A stretch of 64,000 nucleotides of DNA from Deltaproteobacteria bacterium (GTDB lineage: Bacteria > Myxococcota > Kuafuiibacteriia > Kuafuiibacteriales > Kuafuiibacteriaceae): the NCBI GenBank assembly GCA_020632995.1, contig JACKEN010000004.1:62001-126000 (forward strand). Reading direction: 5' to 3'. Positions within the stretch are counted from its first letter, which is position 1. The number at the start of each line of letters is the position of its first letter. Below are positions 28,265 to 36,955 of this stretch, in pieces. The notes beneath the pieces were generated by a model. That model was given only the letters and a program-made list of their open reading frames with translations. It had not been told where the DNA came from and ran no database searches. Made by a program: the position numbers and the translations under genes.

Positions 28265-29446
28265 TCAACGTTCCACGACCAGGGCGACGGCCTCTCCGCC
28301 GCCGATGCAGAGCGAGGCCATACCACGCTTCTTGCCCTGCCGCTTCAGCGCGTGCACGAGGGTGGCGAGGATCCGGGTGCCCGAGGCGCCGATGGGGTGA
28401 CCGAGGGCCACCGCGCCGCCGTAGACGTTCACCTTGCTGCGGTCGAGCTTCAGCTCCCGCTCGGTCGCGATCGACACCACCGCGAAGGCCTCGTTGACCT
28501 CGAACAGATCGATGTCCTCGACCTTCAGGCTCAGCTTGTTCAGGGTCTTCGCCATCGCCTTGGCGGGGGCGGTGGTGAACCACTCCGGCGCCTGGGCGAA
28601 GCTGCCGTGGCCAGCGATCGTGGCGAGGGGGGTGAGGCCGTTCTTCTCGGCCCACTCCCTGGACGCCAGCACCACCATGGCCGCGCCGTCGTTGAGCGAC
28701 GAGGCGTTGGCCGCGGTGACGGTGCCGTTCTTGTCGAAGGCGGGGCGCAGGGCCGCGAACTTGGCGGGGTCGCCGCGGGCCGGCTCCTCGTCCGCGCTCA
28801 CCACCAGCGCGGGGCCCTTCCGCTGGGCCACCTCGACCGGGGCGATCTCGTCCGCGAACATGCCGGCCTTCTGGGCCTCGATCGCGCGCTTGTAGGACTC
28901 CGCCGCGAACTCGTCCTGGGCGGCCCGGCTGATGTCCATCTCGCGGGCGCAGAGCTCGGCCGCGTTGCCCATGTGGTAGTCGTTGTACACGTCCCACAGG
29001 CCGTCCTTGATCATGCCGTCGATCAGGGTGCTGTTGCCGAACTTGAGCCCGTCGCGCGCGCCCGCCACGTAGTAGGGCACGTTGCTCATGCTCTCCATGC
29101 CGCCGGCCACCGCCACGTCACAGTCCCCGGCCTTGATGCCCTGCGCCGCGAGCATCACCGCCTTCAGGCCCGAGCCGCACACCTTGTTGATGGTTGTGCA
29201 CGGCACGCTGTTCGGGAGCCCCGCGGCGAGCGCCACCTGTCGCGCCGGCGCCTGGCCGACGTTGGCGGGGAGCACGCAGCCCACGTAGACCTCCTCGACC
29301 TGCTCGGGCTTCACGCCCGCCTCGGCCAGCGCAGCCTTCGCGGCCACCGCTCCCAGCTGGGGCGCAGGGACGCTCTTGAGCGCGCCCTGGAAGGAACCAA
29401 TGGGGGTCCGCTTTGCCGCGAGGATGACGACGTCTCTGGGGTTCAT
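28265..29446 (-). CDS. Acetyl-CoA C-acetyltransferase (thiolase)
   Basis: The product is 393 residues. The nucleophile Cys lies in NKVCGSGLK (about 88), the His in GHPIGASG, and the second Cys in SLCIGGGEA (about 378). It condenses or cleaves acetoacetyl-CoA in the cytoplasm. With the adjacent dehydrogenase it serves butyrate/polyhydroxybutyrate-type or fatty-acid metabolism; direction is not decidable from sequence. ATG 29446 starts the transcription unit. Confidence 0.96.
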   Translation of the reverse strand: MNPRDVVILAAKRTPIGSFQGALKSVPAPQLGAVAAKAALAEAGVKPEQVEEVYVGCVLPANVGQAPARQVALAAGLPNSVPCTTINKVCGSGLKAVMLAAQGIKAGDCDVAVAGGMESMSNVPYYVAGARDGLKFGNSTLIDGMIKDGLWDVYNDYHMGNAAELCAREMDISRAAQDEFAAESYKRAIEAQKAGMFADEIAPVEVAQRKGPALVVSADEEPARGDPAKFAALRPAFDKNGTVTAANASSLNDGAAMVVLASREWAEKNGLTPLATIAGHGSFAQAPEWFTTAPAKAMAKTLNKLSLKVEDIDLFEVNEAFAVVSIATERELKLDRSKVNVYGGAVALGHPIGASGTRILATLVHALKRQGKKRGMASLCIGGGEAVALVVER

Positions 29447-29523
29447 GACCGGACGGTCATCCCATCTCGACCCGATGTCAACGTCATTTGTGCAGTGCAG
29501 CAGACCCGTCGGTGCGGGCCGCC

Positions 29524-30666
29524 TCAGATCAGCCGGGTGGACACCAGGAGGTGCCGCTCGATGTAGCGCACGATGTCGGCCTGCACCGCCTCGGGTAGGA
29601 GGTAGATGACCAGCGGCGCGGTCTCCCCCACCACTTCCCAGAAGATGATCGCCTCCAGGAAGCCGTCCTCGATCGAGGCGAGGAGCCGGGCCTCGTCCTC
29701 ACCCACCGCCTCGGGGTGCTCGTCGCGCCGGATCGCCACCGAGGCCGCCTGGTTCACCAGGCACTCGCGGAACATCGCGAGGTGGAGCGGGTCGTCGGCC
29801 TCGGGGGAGCGGCTCCGGCAGCCGTCCTCGTAGGTCCAGCACGCCATGCACGCCGCCATCGCGAGCCAGCGCATCCCCCGCTCACCGTCGAAGCGCAAGG
29901 AGACCTTCATCTCGTCGGTGCGCTCCACCCGGAACGGCGGGGCGAGCCGCCCATCGCGGCGCTTGAGGTCGAGCTTGGCGAGGGTGGCGTCGAGGCGCTG
30001 CTCCACCGCGTCGCTCCCACGGTTCAGCACGAACGCGCGCAGGAGCACCCCCTTGGCCCGCGCGAACTGGCCCGTCTCGAAGTAGGTGTCGCCGAGGAAG
30101 ATCAGGGCCTGGTAGTCGGACGGGTTGAGGGACAGCGCCTTCTGCAAGGTAGCCTCCGCTTCGGCGAAGGCGCCGAGGCGAAGGAGCGTGTTCCCGAGGT
30201 AGGTGTAGGTCTTGAAGTAGCCCGGCGCCACCTCGATCGCCGCCTGGTACAGCGCCCGCGCCTCGTCCCACCGCTCCGCCGCGAAGGCGTCGGAGGCGCG
30301 CCCGAACAGCTCCGCGATCTCTGGTGGGGGGTAGCGCGACTCGACCTTGCGCGGGCCATCGCCGTCCGCCCGCACCTCGATGTACGCGTCCACCGGCCGG
30401 GAGCGCGGCACCGGCAGCTCGGTGGCGTCCACCAGCCGGGTCGGGGGTACCGACGCCTCGGAGTCGAGGTCGTACGCGATCTTGCTCTGCTCCAGGATCT
30501 CGAAGATCTGGTCCGGCCGCAGGAGCTGACCCCGCTGGGACTCGGGGGCGGGCGGCGTCGACGCGGCGGGCGGCGCCGGAGCCACCGCGGGCTCGGGCGG
30601 AGGCGCCGCGGTGGCGCACCCCAGCGCGCCGAGGAGCGCGAGGCCCCAGGCACCCCGGACCCTCAC
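29524..30666 (-). CDS. TPR-containing lipoprotein
   Basis: The product is 380 residues from GTG 30666, which overlaps the upstream stop (GTGA). It has a short lipoprotein signal (GLALLGALGC), a Pro/Ala-rich linker, and two to three tetratricopeptide repeats (about 150-245: SDAFAAERWDEARALYQAAI, YLGNTLLRLGAFAEAEATL, FLGDTYFETGQFARAKGVL). The C-terminal 120 residues are a distinct domain with several Cys. Such proteins scaffold envelope complexes. It is the last gene of a string of envelope genes from 32651. Confidence 0.8.
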   Translation of the reverse strand: MRVRGAWGLALLGALGCATAAPPPEPAVAPAPPAASTPPAPESQRGQLLRPDQIFEILEQSKIAYDLDSEASVPPTRLVDATELPVPRSRPVDAYIEVRADGDGPRKVESRYPPPEIAELFGRASDAFAAERWDEARALYQAAIEVAPGYFKTYTYLGNTLLRLGAFAEAEATLQKALSLNPSDYQALIFLGDTYFETGQFARAKGVLLRAFVLNRGSDAVEQRLDATLAKLDLKRRDGRLAPPFRVERTDEMKVSLRFDGERGMRWLAMAACMACWTYEDGCRSRSPEADDPLHLAMFRECLVNQAASVAIRRDEHPEAVGEDEARLLASIEDGFLEAIIFWEVVGETAPLVIYLLPEAVQADIVRYIERHLLVSTRLI

Positions 30667-31331
30667 CAGAAGCGGACCTCGACCCCCGCCTCGGCCAGCG
30701 TCCCGAAGCGGGTGGGCCTGAGCGGCGTGATCCCCAGGGTCGGGTCCAGGGCCAGCTCCGGGCGCACCAGGCTCACGTCCCCCTGGATGCCCGCGAACAG
30801 CGCCACCGCCTCGTCCAGCACCCACAAGAGCGCCAGCCCCGCGTTCGCCCCAACCCACAGCTTGGCGACGTCGGCCTCGGGGGTGCCGCCGAGGGTGTTG
30901 GCCTTCCAGCGCCCCCCCGACATCCCGAGGCAAGCCGGCACCTGGAACGCTCGGAAGTCGAGCTCGAGGCACCCCCGGATCCCCACCTCGGTGAGCGACA
31001 CCGACGCCGCGTAGGGGGCGGTGGTGGGGAAGCGCGCGGTGCGCGGGAGCCGGTAGCGGCCCGAGAGCTCCACCCGGACCCGCTCCTGCAGCATCAGGCC
31101 GCCGACGAGGGCCAGACCGCCCCCGCTGCCCCCGGGCACCCCGCTCGCGAAGCCGCCCTGCGCCCGCAGGGTGAAGGCCGAGCCCCCGAGCCGGCTGCTG
31201 GTCGGCGGGGGCGTGGGCGCGGGGGCGGACCGCGGGGGTGGGAGATCCTCGGCCGGCAGCCACGCCGGCGCGATGGTTGCGGTCTGGGTCTGGCCCAGGA
31301 TGCTCAGGAACAGCAGTGGGGCGAGAGCCAT
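30663..31331 (-). CDS. Predicted outer-membrane beta-barrel protein, unknown function
   Basis: The product is 222 residues with a Sec signal (MALAPLLFLSILGQ) and a Pro-rich linker. The rest alternates short hydrophobic strands with polar turns (FTLRAQGGFASG, RVRVELSGRYRLP, VGANAGLALLWV) and ends with a C-terminal aromatic (VEVRFW), as outer-membrane barrels do. No family is recognised. It sits between two other envelope genes with overlapping ends. Confidence 0.65.
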   Translation of the reverse strand: MALAPLLFLSILGQTQTATIAPAWLPAEDLPPPRSAPAPTPPPTSSRLGGSAFTLRAQGGFASGVPGGSGGGLALVGGLMLQERVRVELSGRYRLPRTARFPTTAPYAASVSLTEVGIRGCLELDFRAFQVPACLGMSGGRWKANTLGGTPEADVAKLWVGANAGLALLWVLDEAVALFAGIQGDVSLVRPELALDPTLGITPLRPTRFGTLAEAGVEVRFW

Positions 31332-31729
31332 CAGTCGTCCTTGCCGGCGCAGCCGCAGGTGGTGGTGACGGTGAAGGGGATGACCAGGTCTCCGTCGATG
31401 TCCACCGGGCGCTCCAGCACGTCGCGCACCTCACCGTCCTCGCACCGGAGCACCGCGTGCAACCGGTACTTCCCCTCGGGGAGACGGGTCTCGTCTCGGA
31501 CGTGGGCCAGGTGCTCAGGCCGGAGCAACACGCGGCGGATCAGCTCTTGTTCCTGCATCATCGAGACCGAGAGGCCCTCGACGCAGGTCGTGTTGCGGAT
31601 CTCGGCCTCCACCACCACGACGCGCCCGCGGAGCTTGGGCCCCAGCCACAGGGCCCCCACCACCGCCGCGACCCCGAGGATGGGGCGAGCGAAGCGCCGG
31701 AGCCGGTCTCGGGTGCTCACCTCGGTCAA
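31331..31729 (-). CDS. Single-pass membrane protein, unknown function
   Basis: The product is 132 residues with one N-terminal helix (PILGVAAVVGALWLG) and an extracytoplasmic beta-rich domain with four Cys, ending TTTCGCAGKDD. No domain is recognised. The TTG at 31729 overlaps the upstream stop (TTGA); GTG 31720 is the more usual codon and may be the real start. It is part of the envelope gene string and abuts the barrel gene. Confidence 0.6.
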   Translation of the reverse strand: MTEVSTRDRLRRFARPILGVAAVVGALWLGPKLRGRVVVVEAEIRNTTCVEGLSVSMMQEQELIRRVLLRPEHLAHVRDETRLPEGKYRLHAVLRCEDGEVRDVLERPVDIDGDLVIPFTVTTTCGCAGKDD

Positions 31730-32184
31730 GGCAGGTCCTTACTCCCCTCGGGCTCCTCGGGGGGCTCCTCGGCGCTCGGCGCGGTGACGGAGACGTGGGT
31801 GTCATCGCCCAGCTCGGTGCTCAGGCGCCCCTCGGGGTTTCGCTTGAAGCGAATGGAGGCGCTCATGTCGACCTGCACGTTGGTCAGGATCTTCACCACC
31901 TCCGACGAGACGTCGGTGTGCCGGAGGAAGTCGCCGACCTCCTTGGCCACGATGCGCACGATCTCCTTGCGCCCCTTGTCACCCTGCTGGATGAGGTAGT
32001 GCAAGGCGTCCTTCGGGAGGGCCCCGGTGCTCGACACCTGCCCTACCGTGTTCTCGATCGCGCGGCGCACGAAGTCGGACACCACCCGGGAGCTGTGTCG
32101 CTGCCGCTCCCGGCGCTGGAACATCTCGTCTTCGTCGTACTCGCCCTCCACGGGCTCGGAGTCGCGGTCGCGTTCGTTGCTCAT
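31726..32184 (-). CDS. Uncharacterised acidic protein
   Basis: The product is 152 residues, soluble, with acidic ends and a helical centre (VVSDFVRRAIENTVGQV, YLIQQGDKGRKEIVRIVAKE, DVSSEVVKILTNVQVD). The helical pattern resembles proteins seen beside polyhydroxyalkanoate or phasin-like functions, but there is no firm match. It lies 2 bases after the lipoprotein gene upstream. Confidence 0.6.
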   Translation of the reverse strand: MSNERDRDSEPVEGEYDEDEMFQRRERQRHSSRVVSDFVRRAIENTVGQVSSTGALPKDALHYLIQQGDKGRKEIVRIVAKEVGDFLRHTDVSSEVVKILTNVQVDMSASIRFKRNPEGRLSTELGDDTHVSVTAPSAEEPPEEPEGSKDLP

Positions 32185-32186
32185 GC

Positions 32187-32651
32187 TCAGGTCCCTCCCG
32201 GCGCCAGGGTGGCCAGGGTCAGCGATGGCTTGTTGGAGCGGTTGCCCGCGGCGTCCTCCAGCTCGAAGGCCACGGTGATCTTCTCGCCGGAGGTGGGGGC
32301 CTCGCTCAGGCGCACCAGCACCTCGAACTCGCCCTCGGTCGCCCCCGCGTCGAGCGGCGGGGTCTGGGCCGCGAAGAGCTCGGGCAACCCGATCGCGCCC
32401 GCGCTGGCCTCCCCGAGGTAGAGCTGCAAGTTCCCTTGCCCCAAGTCACCGTCCTGGTCCACGAAGGTCACCGTGAAGCGGAGACCGAGGGCGTCACTCG
32501 GGCTCTGACCGGCGTAGGTCACCGAGTCGATCCGGGGGCGCTCGACCGGCCAGTGGCCGGGGTCATCCCCCCCGCAGGCGACCAGGCCCACCAGGCCTGA
32601 TGCCGCCAGCAGCACCTTTGCCGCGCCACGCATCCCCAGGTTGTTTGACAC
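32187..32651 (-). CDS. Lipoprotein with Ig-like beta domain
   Basis: The product is 154 residues. The lipoprotein signal (LLAASGLVGLVAC) is followed by a beta-sandwich-like domain with a DQDGDLGQGNL segment common in extracellular calcium-binding or Ig-like modules. Function unknown. GTG 32651 is assumed; ATG 32633 would also keep the signal. It begins 6 bases after the preceding gene. Confidence 0.65.
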   Translation of the reverse strand: MSNNLGMRGAAKVLLAASGLVGLVACGGDDPGHWPVERPRIDSVTYAGQSPSDALGLRFTVTFVDQDGDLGQGNLQLYLGEASAGAIGLPELFAAQTPPLDAGATEGEFEVLVRLSEAPTSGEKITVAFELEDAAGNRSNKPSLTLATLAPGGT

Positions 32652-32657
32652 GAACGG

Positions 32658-33287
32658 TCACTCCACGTCGAGGACGCGCCACCGCTCGCCCTCCCGGACG
32701 AGGGTGACGCTTCGGCCCTCGCCGTAGTCGATCGAGGCCCGATCGCCCTGGATCCGGGCCCGTCCGGGGCTCAGGGGCCCGAGGGCGGCGCGGACCGCGG
32801 CCAGCCGGGGCGCCTGGGCCTCCAGGTGGGCCGACAGGACCTCGTCCGAGGCGTAGCGGGCCTGGAACGCCTCGGGCATGGCGCGCCGGACCTCGTCGAG
32901 GCGCCCCGCCTCCGCCGCGGCCAGGAGGGTCCTCAGGGCGGCCTCGGGGGTGTCGTAGGCAGCCAGGGAGAGCCCGCCCTCGGCCACCCGCCACCCGGCG
33001 GGGACCCGCACCAGGCGCACCCGGCGCCCGTCGGTGAGGGTGATCAGCGCGTCGACCCGCGCCACCTCGGCCAGCGGGCCCGGCGGGGCCGCCGCCATGC
33101 GCTCGGCGAGCGCCTCGGGGCTGAGCTCGGCCTGGCTGGCGGGGTCCGAGAGGGCGTGGACGCGGGCCGCGTCTCGGGCCTGGAGCGCGTCGCGGTAGGC
33201 GGCCAGGGTGTCCTCGGGCTGGGCCCCCGCGCAGCCGGCGCAGGCCACCAGGGCGAGAGCATACAGGCCCCGCTCAGAGCGACTCAT
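32658..33287 (-). CDS. Lipoprotein with NTF2-like repeats, unknown function
   Basis: The product is 209 residues with a lipoprotein signal (LYALALVACAGC). Two similar halves of NTF2/DUF4878-like type (DTLAAYRDALQARDAARVHA and EAALRTLLAAAEAGRLDEVR, each followed by beta strands ending in RLVRVPAGWRV or TLVREGERWRV) suggest an internal duplication. It overlaps the end of the dihydroorotase-like gene by 14 bases. Confidence 0.65.
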   Translation of the reverse strand: MSRSERGLYALALVACAGCAGAQPEDTLAAYRDALQARDAARVHALSDPASQAELSPEALAERMAAAPPGPLAEVARVDALITLTDGRRVRLVRVPAGWRVAEGGLSLAAYDTPEAALRTLLAAAEAGRLDEVRRAMPEAFQARYASDEVLSAHLEAQAPRLAAVRAALGPLSPGRARIQGDRASIDYGEGRSVTLVREGERWRVLDVE

Positions 33288-34557
33288 GGGTGATCTGGCC
33301 CTGGGCCACGGTGAGCACCGCCCGCCCGGTGAAGGTGCGGCCGAGGAGGGGCGAGTTGTGCGAGCGGGAGAGCACCTCGGCCCGCTCGAAGCACCAGCTG
33401 CGCTCGAGGTCGACCAGGCACACGTCCGCGGGCCCCCCCAACCGCAGCCGGCCGAGGTCCTTGCGACCGAGGGCCTGGGACGGGGCCCGGGTCAGGACCG
33501 CCACCGCGCGGTGGAGGGTGAGGCGCTTGTCCCGCACGAGCCCGAGGATCACCGCGAGGGTGGTCTCGAGGGCGATGGCGCCCGGGGCCGCCTGATCCAG
33601 CTCGACCTTCTTCTCGAGCTCGGTCTGGGGGGTGTGGTCGCTCGCCACGCAATCCACAGTGCCGTCGGCGAGGGCCATGATCATCGCGTCCACGTCGGGC
33701 GCCGGGCGCAGCGGCGGGAACACCTTCGCGTGAGGATCGTAGCCGGACAGCTCCTCGTCGGTGAGGAGCAGGTGGAGCGGCGCGACCTCGGCCGTCACCC
33801 GGATCCCACGGCGCTTCGCCTGCCGGATGAGCTCCACCGCGGCCGCGGTGGAGACGTGGCCGATATGGAGCCGGCAGCCGGTGAGCTCGGCCAACGCAAG
33901 ATCTCTTGCGACGCCCACGACCTCTGCCGCCCCCGGCGCGCCCGCCACCCCGAGCCGGTTGGACATGATGCCCTCGTGCATCACCCCGCCGAGGGAGAGG
34001 GACTCGTCCTCGGCGTGGGTGATCACCGGCAGGCCCAGGTCACCCGCGGTCTCGAGCGCGTAGCGCAACAGCTGGGAGTCCTTCACCGCGCGGTCGGCGT
34101 CGGTGAACGCAACACAACCTGCAGCCTTGAGCTTGCCCATCTCGGCCAGGCGCTCACCCTGGCGGCCGACCGAGAGGGCCCCCGCCACCAGCACCCGGGT
34201 GGGCCCGGCCTGGCGCGCGCGGGCCTGGATGAGCTCCACCACCTCGGGCCGATCCACGGTGGGCTGGGTGGTGGGCATCGCGAGGACGGTGGTGAAGCCG
34301 CCCGCCGCCGCCGCCCGCACCCCGGTGGCCACCGACTCCCGCCTCGTGAAGCCGGGCTCGCCGAGGTGCGCCCTCAGGTCGACGAGGCCGGGGATGAGCA
34401 AGCGGCCTTGCCCTTCGATCACCCGCTCGCCGGTGGTGTCGCGGGACGCCGCGAGGTCGACCAGGAGGTCGTCCTCGACCACCACCGTGGTGTCTTCGAG
34501 ATCCAGCCCCGCGCCGGGGTCGAAGGCCCGGACGTGCCGCAGCACCAGCCTGCTCAT
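33274..34557 (-). CDS. pyrC: Dihydroorotase-like amidohydrolase, metal site altered
   Basis: The product is 427 residues of the class I dihydroorotase family, normally closing carbamoyl-aspartate to dihydroorotate in pyrimidine synthesis. It overlaps pyrB (ATGA). The usual DxHxHxR motif reads DLRAHLGEPG, so the first metal His is Arg and the substrate Arg is Gly. HAEDE, IGHVST and SDHTP keep the other likely ligands, though the His after DHxP is Gln. It may be a non-catalytic PyrC' partner of PyrB, as in Pseudomonas, or a divergent active enzyme. ATG 34557 is the start; open frame upstream overlaps pyrB out of frame. Confidence 0.88.
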   Translation of the reverse strand: MSRLVLRHVRAFDPGAGLDLEDTTVVVEDDLLVDLAASRDTTGERVIEGQGRLLIPGLVDLRAHLGEPGFTRRESVATGVRAAAAGGFTTVLAMPTTQPTVDRPEVVELIQARARQAGPTRVLVAGALSVGRQGERLAEMGKLKAAGCVAFTDADRAVKDSQLLRYALETAGDLGLPVITHAEDESLSLGGVMHEGIMSNRLGVAGAPGAAEVVGVARDLALAELTGCRLHIGHVSTAAAVELIRQAKRRGIRVTAEVAPLHLLLTDEELSGYDPHAKVFPPLRPAPDVDAMIMALADGTVDCVASDHTPQTELEKKVELDQAAPGAIALETTLAVILGLVRDKRLTLHRAVAVLTRAPSQALGRKDLGRLRLGGPADVCLVDLERSWCFERAEVLSRSHNSPLLGRTFTGRAVLTVAQGQITHESL

Positions 34558-35519
34558 TGCGCCCTCCGCCCCGCCCACGGGCCCATGCCCGTGGCCCGCT
34601 CCAGCACCGCCATGCGGGCCGCGATGCCGTTGCGCACCTGGTGGGCCACGACGCTGGTGGGGCCGTCCGCCACCTCGGGGTCGATCTCGATCCCCCGGTT
34701 CATGGGGCCGGGGTGCATCACGAAGGCGGCGGGCTTCATTCGGTTGGCCCGGTCCACGGTGAGGCCGTACGTGCGGGTGTAGTCGGACAGGCTGGGGAAT
34801 GGCGGCGGGCCCACCAGGCGCTCGAACTGCACCCGGAGCATCATCACCGCGTCCGCGACCTCGATGATGGTGTCGACGTCGCGCACGATGACCCCGCCCA
34901 TGGTGGTGAGCTGATCCGGCACGAGCGAGCGCGGGCCGCCGAGGAGCACGGTCGCGCCGAGCTTCTTGAGCAGGAACAGGTTCGAGCGCGCCACCCGGGA
35001 GTGGGCGATGTCGCCGATGATGGCGATGGTGCGCCCCTCGAGGGTGTCCAGGCGATCCAGCAGGGTGAGGGCGTCCAGGAGGGCCTGGGTGGGGTGCTCG
35101 TGCGCCCCGTCCCCTGCGTTGATGACCTTGGTGTCGCTCACCGACTCCACCGCCGAGGCCAGCAGGTGCGGCGCGCCGGCGCTCTTGTGCCGGCACACGA
35201 TCACCGTGGGCTCCATCGCGGCGAGGGTCCGGCCGGTGTCCCACACGCTCTCGCCCTTGCTCACGCTGGAGGAGGACGAGGCCAGGCTGACGATGGAGGC
35301 CCCGAGCTTCTGGGCGGCCAGCTCGAAGGAGGCCCGCGTTCGGGTGCTCGCCTCGTAGAAGAGCGTGACCACCGATCGGCCGGCGAGCGAGCGCTCGACC
35401 GCGCCGTCCTGGCTCCGCAGCTCGCGCGCGCGGCCCAGGATGCGCAGGATCTCCTCTCGAGTAAGGGGCTCTATGCCCAGCAGGTGACGGTCAGAGGTGA
35501 GGCGACCGGTGCCAGGCAT
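34554..35519 (-). CDS. pyrB: Aspartate carbamoyltransferase catalytic subunit
   Basis: The product is 321 residues. The carbamoyl-phosphate motif STRTRASFE, HPTQALLD and the C-terminal HPGPMNRG are intact. It makes carbamoyl-aspartate, the first committed pyrimidine step. No pyrI regulatory subunit is present; it may instead associate with the dihydroorotase-like protein encoded next. ATG 35519 starts 4 bases after the unknown membrane gene, so the two are probably co-transcribed. Confidence 0.96.
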   Translation of the reverse strand: MPGTGRLTSDRHLLGIEPLTREEILRILGRARELRSQDGAVERSLAGRSVVTLFYEASTRTRASFELAAQKLGASIVSLASSSSSVSKGESVWDTGRTLAAMEPTVIVCRHKSAGAPHLLASAVESVSDTKVINAGDGAHEHPTQALLDALTLLDRLDTLEGRTIAIIGDIAHSRVARSNLFLLKKLGATVLLGGPRSLVPDQLTTMGGVIVRDVDTIIEVADAVMMLRVQFERLVGPPPFPSLSDYTRTYGLTVDRANRMKPAAFVMHPGPMNRGIEIDPEVADGPTSVVAHQVRNGIAARMAVLERATGMGPWAGRRAQ

Positions 35520-35523
35520 GGCC

Positions 35524-36024
35524 TCACTCGCCTCCCCCGCCAGGGACCGTGACGCAGGTGCACTGCTTCTCCCACTTGATGAGCTCCAAGGGGGCCCGCT
35601 TCTCTCCACTCCACTCCTTCGTGAACGTGAAGTTGGTGAACGGGAGGGTGTAGCTCCCACGGTAGCGCATCTCGACCAAGCACTCCTTGCCGCGCTTGCG
35701 CATGGTCTCCTGGACTCCCGTGTTGCCCTGGAACTTCATCAGCTCCTCGTCGCTGTACGGCAGGCGCGTCATCCGGAAGTTGTCCTTCGTCAGCGGGAGG
35801 CCGGTGCGCTTGGCGTTCTTCACCAGCCCCTCGACCACGAGCTCGTTGTCCAGCTGCCGGTAGGCCTCGTTGCACGCGGTCTGCATCATCCCGCCGAGCT
35901 GGAAGATGGGCCAATAGATGGGGAGGAAGGCGTAGACGAGGTAGCCGATGAGTACGAGCCCGATGAACAGGGCGATCGAAACGGAGTTGACCCGCTTCGG
36001 CTTCTTCATCGCGTAGATGCTCAT
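35524..36024 (-). CDS. Single-pass membrane protein, unknown function
   Basis: The product is 166 residues with one N-terminal helix (VSIALFIGLVLIGYLVYAFL) and an exported domain with four Cys, ending in a Cys pair and Gly tail (CTCVTVPGGGGE). The helix plus basic N-terminus indicates an inside-N topology. No family recognised. It lies between sucD and pyrB on the same strand. Confidence 0.65.
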   Translation of the reverse strand: MSIYAMKKPKRVNSVSIALFIGLVLIGYLVYAFLPIYWPIFQLGGMMQTACNEAYRQLDNELVVEGLVKNAKRTGLPLTKDNFRMTRLPYSDEELMKFQGNTGVQETMRKRGKECLVEMRYRGSYTLPFTNFTFTKEWSGEKRAPLELIKWEKQCTCVTVPGGGGE

Positions 36025-36056
36025 CGACCCCTCGCCTCAACTTCCTGAGCGCTCGG

Positions 36057-36938
36057 TCAGCGCCCCTTCGCCATGGCCTTCTGCAGCGTGGTCCCCAGCG
36101 CCGACGGGTTCGGCGCCACGAGGACGCCCGCGGCCTCCATCGCCGCGATCTTGTCGGACGCCGCGCCCGAGCCGCCGGAGATGATCGCGCCCGCGTGACC
36201 CATGCGCTTGCCGGGGGGCGCGGTCACGCCCGCCACGAAGCCGGCCACCGGCTTCTTCATCTCGCGCTTGATGTAGTCGCAGGCCACCTCCTCGTCGGAG
36301 CCACCGATCTCGCCGATCATGATGACGCCGTCGGTGTCGGGATCCGCGTTGAAGGCCTCGAGCACGTCGATGAACTTGGTGCCGTTGACGGGATCACCGC
36401 CGATGCCCACGCAGGTGCTCTGGCCGATGCCGAGCGCGGTGAGCTGGCCCACCGCCTCGTAGGTCAGGGTGCCGGAGCGGGAGACCACGCCGATGCGCCC
36501 CTCCTTGTGGATGTGCCCGGGCATGATCCCGATCTTGCACGCCCCGGGGGTGATGACGCCGGGGCAGTTGGGGCCGATGATCCGGGACTTCGAGGTCTCG
36601 AGGACCCGAGCCACGTTCACCATGTCGAGCACCGGGATGCCCTCGGTGATCACCACGATGAGCTCGATCTCGGCGTCGAGCGCCTCGAGGATCGCGTCGG
36701 CGCAGAACTTCGCCGGCACGTAGATCACGGTGGCGTTGGCCCCCGTGGCGTCCTTGGCCTGGGCCACGGTGTCGTAGACCGGGACCTTGTCCTCGAAGCG
36801 CATGCCCCCCTTGCCGGGGGTCACGCCGCCCACGATGCGAGTGCCATAGTCGAGCATCTGCTTGGCGTGGAACGAACCCGCCCCGCCGGTGATGCCCTGG
36901 ACCAGGACCTTGGTGTCCTTGTTGACGTAGATCGACAC
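36057..36938 (-). CDS. sucD: Succinyl-CoA ligase alpha subunit
   Basis: The product is 293 residues. GITGGAGSFHAKQMLDYGT is the CoA/phosphate-binding N-terminus, and GHAGAIISGG carries the phosphorylated His. With SucC it interconverts succinyl-CoA and succinate with substrate-level phosphorylation. It begins at GTG 36938, 17 bases after sucC, in the usual sucC-sucD order. Confidence 0.98.
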   Translation of the reverse strand: MSIYVNKDTKVLVQGITGGAGSFHAKQMLDYGTRIVGGVTPGKGGMRFEDKVPVYDTVAQAKDATGANATVIYVPAKFCADAILEALDAEIELIVVITEGIPVLDMVNVARVLETSKSRIIGPNCPGVITPGACKIGIMPGHIHKEGRIGVVSRSGTLTYEAVGQLTALGIGQSTCVGIGGDPVNGTKFIDVLEAFNADPDTDGVIMIGEIGGSDEEVACDYIKREMKKPVAGFVAGVTAPPGKRMGHAGAIISGGSGAASDKIAAMEAAGVLVAPNPSALGTTLQKAMAKGR

Positions 36939-36955
36939 GACTCTTCGCCTTCCTA

